From Citrobacter arsenatis (GTDB lineage: Bacteria; Pseudomonadota; Gammaproteobacteria; Enterobacterales; Enterobacteriaceae), in contig NZ_CP037864.1 of NCBI RefSeq assembly GCF_004353845.1, positions 1,426,001-1,490,000 on the forward strand: a DNA stretch of 64,000 nt. Reading direction: 5' to 3'. Positions 59,924 through 64,000 of this stretch are shown here, piece by piece. The position numbers and the translations under genes are program-made. How positions within the stretch are numbered: the first letter of the stretch is position 1; each line of letters starts with the position of its first letter. The notes beneath the pieces are model-generated. The model saw only the letters and a list, made by a program, of their open reading frames with translations, made no database searches and had not been told where the DNA came from.

Positions 59924-60265
59924 ATGACGATTTCTGCTCAGGTAATTGATACGATTGTTGAATGGATTGATGATAATTTGAATCAGCCATTGCGCATTGA
60001 TGATATTGCGCGCCATGCGGGATATTCCAAATGGCACCTGCAGCGTCTTTTTATGCAGTACAAAGGCGAGAGCCTCGGGCGTTACATTCGCGAACGTAAG
60101 CTGCTACTGGCGGCGCGTGATCTACGCGATACCGACCAGAAAGTGTACGACATCTGTTTGAAATACGGATTTGATTCGCAGCAGACCTTTACGCGTATTT
60201 TTACCCGTACGTTCAGCCAGCCGCCGGGCGCTTATCGCAAAGAAAATCATAGCCGTACGCATTAA
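59924..60265 (+). CDS. ramA: RamA, AraC/XylS-family activator of multidrug resistance
   Basis: A 113-residue MarA/SoxS-like activator with no ligand domain: two HTH units (DDIARHAGYSKWHLQRLFMQ and VYDICLKYGFDSQQTFTRIF) and the ending PPGAYRKENHS. ATG 59924 (MTISAQVIDT) is the known start, with GGGGAGAG upstream. RamA activates acrAB, tolC, micF and related mar/sox/rob-box promoters and thus efflux and porin changes. Expressed from the RamR-controlled promoter, and possibly also from one inside romA. Confidence 0.96.
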   Translation: MTISAQVIDTIVEWIDDNLNQPLRIDDIARHAGYSKWHLQRLFMQYKGESLGRYIRERKLLLAARDLRDTDQKVYDICLKYGFDSQQTFTRIFTRTFSQPPGAYRKENHSRTH

Positions 60266-60286
60266 CGGCAACGGGTTCTCGCGGGC

Positions 60287-60535
60287 CTAATCCGCCAGCG
60301 AGAACCAGCGCCGCCAGATAAAACGCAGCAGCAAATATTCAAGCACGCCCAGCAGTAAAAACCACAGACAAAACAGCAAAGTATAAAACTGGTTGAGATC
60401 CATCAGATGAAAAATGGCGACGAGTTTTTGCGCCAGCACCAGGCCAAGTGAGGGCGCGGGCAGCAGCAGGCAAGACAAAAAAGCCAGTAGCAGGATCCCT
60501 GCGACAGTCATCAGTGATTCAAGCGGGTGTTTCAT
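60287..60535 (-). CDS. ybdJ: YbdJ, small DUF1158 inner-membrane protein
   Basis: An 82-residue protein of the same length as E. coli YbdJ with two hydrophobic helices (VAGILLLAFLSCLLLPAPSL and FYTLLFCLWFLLLGVLEYLL) linked by a short polar loop. No known function. Downstream of ybdK on the same strand. Confidence 0.88.
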   Translation of the reverse strand: MKHPLESLMTVAGILLLAFLSCLLLPAPSLGLVLAQKLVAIFHLMDLNQFYTLLFCLWFLLLGVLEYLLLRFIWRRWFSLAD

Positions 60536-60601
60536 GGTATTGTTAAACTTGAGTTAAAAAACCATTGTCCGGGATCTCTGCGGACAACGCAAATTCCACG
60601 T

Positions 60602-61720
60602 TTACAACCCCGCCCAAATCTCACAATGCTTTTTCACCAGACCACTCAACGATCCCCCTTCCGCCACGAAATCACGCATATTCTGTGCTTCGTCATGACC
60701 ATGTTTAACCTGTAGGCGTAAGGCTTCAATCGCGCTGGTCGCACCCACTTTATCCGCAGAGGCGGCAACATTCTCCAGTAGCCGTAGCGTGTCATCCACC
60801 AGGCGATGCCCATCGCCCGTATTCACGTCGGTGACGATTCCCGCCATACCAAAACGGCAGGCCTGGAAACGGTTAAATTTATACAGCAGATAATCGCGCT
60901 CCTGGTGTTTGAACGGGCGTTTGGTGAGTAACCAGTGGGCAGTAGCTTGAATAAGTCCTGCCATATTGACCGCATGCTCAAGGGTCAGCGGCGTATCCAT
61001 TACCCGAACTTCTACCGTGCCAAAGTGCGGGCTGGGGCGGATATCCCAGTGTAAATCTTTAATGCTATCAATCATGCTGGTGTAAGCCAGCCGACGGAAT
61101 AACCCCACAAATTCCTGCCAGTTATTCACCCATGGCATCGGGCCATTATCGGGAAATCCGGAGAAAATATTCAGCCGTGCGCAGGCAAACCGCGTGTCGG
61201 AGGTCTGCATATAAGGAGAAGCAGCCGAGAGCGCAATAAAATGGGGAACAAATCGCGACAGGCCGTGCAGGAGGTAAATTGCATCGTCGCCGTTTGCGCA
61301 GCCGATATGCACATGCTGGCCGAACACCGTCGCCTGCTGGATAAGATAGCCAAAATTTTCCAGGTTACGTCGATAGCGTTCGTCATCGCAGACTTCCTGA
61401 CGTTGCCATTTTTGAAACGGGTGAGTCCCCCCGCCACAGATGGCGAGGTGATGCTCTGCGGCAACCCGCGAGATTACCTGCTGCATGGTAGATAATTCAG
61501 CACTCGCCTGGTCGATATTGCGACAAACCCCGGTCGCCATCTCCAGCATACTTTCCGTGATATCGTGCTTCACTTCTCCTGCTGTGAGTTGAGGCTTTAC
61601 GGCATCAATCAGCCGGGAAGAGTCCTGGCTCAGGTCGTAGCCCGGAGGATTGACCACCTGCATTTCCAGTTCAATGCCTAACGTAAAAGGGTCGGAAACA
61701 TGAAAATCGGGAAGCGGCAT
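60602..61720 (-). CDS. ybdK: YbdK, carboxylate-amine ligase (weak gamma-glutamyl-cysteine ligase-like)
   Basis: Start ATG 61720 (MPLPDFHVSDPFTLGIELEM) gives 372 residues, equal to E. coli YbdK; the frame open to 61786 is not used. GCS2-family fold with the metal/ATP residues in GIELEMQVV, HDITESMLEMATG and FGQHVHIGCANGD. E. coli YbdK has weak glutamate-cysteine ligase activity in vitro; physiological substrate unknown. Divergent from the GNAT gene. Confidence 0.93.
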   Translation of the reverse strand: MPLPDFHVSDPFTLGIELEMQVVNPPGYDLSQDSSRLIDAVKPQLTAGEVKHDITESMLEMATGVCRNIDQASAELSTMQQVISRVAAEHHLAICGGGTHPFQKWQRQEVCDDERYRRNLENFGYLIQQATVFGQHVHIGCANGDDAIYLLHGLSRFVPHFIALSAASPYMQTSDTRFACARLNIFSGFPDNGPMPWVNNWQEFVGLFRRLAYTSMIDSIKDLHWDIRPSPHFGTVEVRVMDTPLTLEHAVNMAGLIQATAHWLLTKRPFKHQERDYLLYKFNRFQACRFGMAGIVTDVNTGDGHRLVDDTLRLLENVAASADKVGATSAIEALRLQVKHGHDEAQNMRDFVAEGGSLSGLVKKHCEIWAGL

Positions 61721-61861
61721 AGGGTTCTCTTCAGCGTTGATTTTTAATAAGTATAGAAGGGCCGCTGATTTTCTGTTCGTGGTCAAAATCTCCTGGCGAC
61801 GCTTTGAAGGTGAAATGGCCGGTGTTATAACTATTTTTTACTTCGCAACAGGGGTTGAATC

Positions 61862-62566
61862 GTGCCGGAAATAAATCTTTATGGGCAGACCGTCGGCGAT
61901 GTTGTGGCGGACTGGAATGGCGCAGCAGTGCTGCCACGGGAAACGCTTATCGGGCAATATTGTCGACTGGTTCCCCTGGATGCCGACAGCCATGCTGCCG
62001 ATCTGTTTGATGCCTATGCACAAGCGCCGGACGATCGCGACTGGACCTGGCTTGCCAGCTCTCGCCCCACAAGCGTTGAGGCCGCAGCTTGTTGGGTAGA
62101 GGTGAAATCTACTGATGCATCTCTGGTTCCCTATGCCGTTATTGAACAGCGTTCCGGGCGTGCCGTCGGACTGGTGTGCTTTATGGCGATCGAACGCGAG
62201 CACGGTTCGGTCGAAATTGGTCATGTGACCTGGTCACCGCGCATGAAAAATACGGTACTCGGTACCGAAAGTATCTGGCTACTGCTGCGTCAGGCATTTG
62301 CGTTGGGCTATCGTCGCGTGGAGTGGAAATGTGATTCTCTGAACACGGCTTCTCGTCGGGCGGCGGAGCGTCTTGGGTTTATCTTCGAAGGCCGTTTTCG
62401 CCAGAAGATCGTGCGTAAGGGGCGTAACCGCGACAGCGACTGGTTATCGATGATTGATAGCGAATGGCCCCAGTGTGACGCCGTGTTACAGCGTTGGCTG
62501 GCTGCCGACAACTTCGATGAAAAAGGGCGGCAACGCAGGTCGATGGCAGAGTGCCAACAGGTATAG
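61862..62566 (+). CDS. GNAT acetyltransferase (RimJ/RimL type)
   Basis: A 234-residue N-acetyltransferase with GTG start at 61862 (CAGGGG seven bases upstream). The Acetyltransf_3 core has VPYAVIEQRSGRAVGLVCFM, then EIGHVTWSPRMKNTVLGTES as the acetyl-CoA segment and YRRVEWKCDSLNTASRRAAE with GFIFEGRFRQKIVRKG, matching cytoplasmic RimJ/RimL-type members that modify small molecules or protein N-termini. Substrate unknown. It stands between ybdK and entD; E. coli K-12 has hokE around here. Confidence 0.8.
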   Translation: MPEINLYGQTVGDVVADWNGAAVLPRETLIGQYCRLVPLDADSHAADLFDAYAQAPDDRDWTWLASSRPTSVEAAACWVEVKSTDASLVPYAVIEQRSGRAVGLVCFMAIEREHGSVEIGHVTWSPRMKNTVLGTESIWLLLRQAFALGYRRVEWKCDSLNTASRRAAERLGFIFEGRFRQKIVRKGRNRDSDWLSMIDSEWPQCDAVLQRWLAADNFDEKGRQRRSMAECQQV

Positions 62567-62585
62567 CACGCTCCCCGTTGACGAT

Positions 62586-63263
62586 TCAGACAGAAAAGGA
62601 GCGCGGGCATGGCGTACTGCTCATGCAAAAGGTAATGACGTTTTCATCGCGCTGATACCAGCGAACGTTAATTTCCTGCCCAGCGAGGCTTTGCGAAAAT
62701 AAGGGCTGAATTTGCAAGGTTATCTGCGTTGGGGTGAGGGCGTTAACTTTAGCGCTGGCGAACCCCGGTAACGCCGTAGTGTGTTCCGAAAACGTCTTAT
62801 ACAGGCTCTCCTTGGCGCTGAATGCCAGAGTTAAGGCGAGCGGAAAGGGCAGACCAGCATGATGCAAAATCGATCGTTCGCGGTTATCGATAATACCGTC
62901 AGTCAGCTCAACTGCGGTTTGTGGCGTAAAAATAGCTTCTATATCCAGCCCGACGGGATGCGTCGATACCACCGCCAGCGCAGTTGACGCACTGTGGCTG
63001 ATGCTGCCAAACAACGTTTGTGGCCACAGCGGTTGTCGCTGCCCGCCGATGCCAGGCACAGCTTTGATACCGTATTCACGTAATGCATGTACTGCGGCAA
63101 TACGCCCCGCTAAGTGCTCAGCTTTACGCTTACGCCCGCTAGGCTGGAGTTGAGTATGGTGGGGGAGCCAGAGCAGATCGTGCTCATGGAAGCTGTCGGG
63201 ATCGAACTCAACAATGTGCAGCGTGTGGTCTGCGAAAGTGAGCGGTGTGTGCGTGGTGTACAT
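62586..63263 (-). CDS. entD: EntD, phosphopantetheinyl transferase of enterobactin synthesis
   Basis: A 225-residue Sfp-type enzyme that loads 4'-phosphopantetheine from CoA onto EntB and EntF. Mg-binding D107/E109 in GLDIEAIF and the catalytic K151-E152 in FSAKESLYK are present, along with the early RKRKAEHLAGRIAAVHALRE and SISHS motif. It is downstream of fepA on the same strand, as in E. coli (fepA-entD). The C-terminus is a little longer than that of E. coli EntD (206 residues). Confidence 0.93.
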   Translation of the reverse strand: MYTTHTPLTFADHTLHIVEFDPDSFHEHDLLWLPHHTQLQPSGRKRKAEHLAGRIAAVHALREYGIKAVPGIGGQRQPLWPQTLFGSISHSASTALAVVSTHPVGLDIEAIFTPQTAVELTDGIIDNRERSILHHAGLPFPLALTLAFSAKESLYKTFSEHTTALPGFASAKVNALTPTQITLQIQPLFSQSLAGQEINVRWYQRDENVITFCMSSTPCPRSFSV

Positions 63264-63276
63264 GATAGTTATGATT

Positions 63277-63303
63277 ACCCTCTCCCCGCAGGGAGGAGAG
63301 GGT
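63277..63303. other. Hairpin between fepA and entD
   Basis: Perfect 9-bp inverted repeat ACCCTCTCC (63277-63285) / GGAGAGGGT (63295-63303) with a 9-base loop, without a T-tract on the fepA strand. It may attenuate, or protect the mRNA between fepA and entD. Confidence 0.45.
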
Positions 63304-63311
63304 AAACGTTA

Positions 63312-64000
63312 TCAGAAGTGCGTGTTAACGCTCATGAACCACGTCCGGCCCGGTTCGTTATAGGTGTTCGCGCCTGCGCCCGCCATATAGTTCCCGGTGA
63401 CAATATCGCCCGTGGTCTGGGCATTACCTTCACGCCACAGACGTTTGTCGAAGACGTTATCCACGCCGCCGGTCAGGCTGACGTTTTTCGTCACATCCCA
63501 GGTCGCGCTCAGGCCGACGATGCTGTACGGGCTGACTTCACTCGCCGAACTACCGGTTACCGGTTTACCCTGGTAATCGTATTTCTTCGGCTGCTGTTTG
63601 CCGTACCAGGTGAAGGTTGACTGCAGCGACAAATCTTCACGTGCCTGCCAGCTCAGCGTTGAGTTCAGCGTGTACTCAGGAATAATCGACAAGCGCTCGC
63701 CGGTCTCTTTATTCTTACTTTGCAGCATGTAGGTAATGTTGTTGGTCCAGTTAACGGTTTCGCTAACCGGTACGTTCAACGTCCCTTCCAGACCTTCAAC
63801 CACCGCTTTAGGAATATTTTCCCACTGATAGATATCGGTGTAAGTCGTCTTGCCTTTATTGGTGATCGACGTTCTGTCGAACGGTACCGTACCTGCTTCA
63901 ATTTTGTTGCGGTAATCGTTACGGAACCAGGTAACGCCTGCAAGCCAGCCGTCACGTTTGAACTCCAGACCAATCTCTTTGTTGATGCTGGTTTCAGCTT
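63312..64000 (-). CDS. fepA: FepA, ferric enterobactin outer-membrane receptor (C-terminal part)
   Basis: The last 229 residues of a TonB-dependent siderophore receptor. The frame is open to the window edge; TDIYQWENIPKAVVEGLEG continues without a break into the annotated tail, so there is no frameshift. Beta-barrel strands are clear (NITYMLQSKNKETGERLSII, ISPYSIVGLSATWDV-like, SLTGGVDNVFDKRLW), and the chain ends with the C-terminal Phe of outer-membrane proteins (SVNTHF). It matches E. coli FepA closely. The start lies outside the window. Confidence 0.94.
   Translation of the reverse strand, partial: AETSINKEIGLEFKRDGWLAGVTWFRNDYRNKIEAGTVPFDRTSITNKGKTTYTDIYQWENIPKAVVEGLEGTLNVPVSETVNWTNNITYMLQSKNKETGERLSIIPEYTLNSTLSWQAREDLSLQSTFTWYGKQQPKKYDYQGKPVTGSSASEVSPYSIVGLSATWDVTKNVSLTGGVDNVFDKRLWREGNAQTTGDIVTGNYMAGAGANTYNEPGRTWFMSVNTHF

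Noticed and set aside
63776..63973. Frameshift or separate gene in fepA
   Set aside because: The short frame is out of phase. The fepA frame is open to the window edge and continues with residues typical of FepA before the apparent start, which is an internal GTG (Val).

Overview
The window is a stretch of enterobacterial chromosome. Protein sequences and gene order (argU-type tRNA end, cus, pheP-ybdG-nfsB-ybdF, ramR-romA-ramA, ybdJ-ybdK, entD-fepA) fit the Escherichia/Salmonella/Citrobacter group. The romA gene between ramR and ramA, together with the torYZ and cus sequences, makes Citrobacter the best guess; this is inference from remembered sequences, not a search result.

Bases 1-5184 are the right end of a prophage: the end of a baseplate-type gene, a DUF2612 tail protein, a tail fibre and its assembly protein. 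Next comes a module laid out like immI of phage P22: a Mnt-like ribbon-helix-helix (RHH) gene divergent from a tiny Arc-like gene that is coupled to an antirepressor. A Rha-type regulator, a terminator and the 3' half of a tRNA-Arg(UCU) gene (the attachment site) follow.

Bases 5223-18781 encode respiration on trimethylamine N-oxide and related S/N-oxides. TorS/TorT/TorR sense TMAO and control torCAD through four tor boxes. After a uspF-like gene comes a second pentahaem cytochrome/molybdoreductase pair (torY-torZ), preceded by a perfect FNR site and a NarL/NarP-type site. A metallo-beta-lactamase-fold protein, an unknown exported protein and a SilE/PcoE-like metal-binding protein lead into the cus copper/silver efflux locus: cusRS divergent from cusCFBA, with a CusR box between them.

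Bases 29682-49240 are an insertion relative to the E. coli K-12 order, where cusA is followed by pheP. They carry the reactive-chlorine locus rclR-rclA-rclB-rclC, a mrkH-mrkI-mrkJ-like c-di-GMP trio (PilZ regulator, LuxR regulator, EAL phosphodiesterase) with no type 3 fimbrial genes beside it, a 3110-residue autotransporter preceded by a second LuxR-type gene, a coiled-coil protein with a J-domain-like HPD segment, and a YncE-like lipoprotein with a candidate Fur box.

Bases 49387-64000 return to a conserved backbone: pheP; a sugar or nucleoside uptake and catabolism cassette (MFS transporter, isomerase, oxidoreductase, LacI-type repressor) headed by twin GTAATCGATTAC palindromes; ybdG, nfsB and ybdF; the multidrug-resistance regulators ramR/romA/ramA with a RamR operator on the -10 box; ybdJ, ybdK, a GNAT acetyltransferase, entD and the 3' end of fepA. 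The least described parts are the orphan mrkHIJ-like trio with its giant autotransporter, the LacI-controlled cassette, and the immI-like switch.
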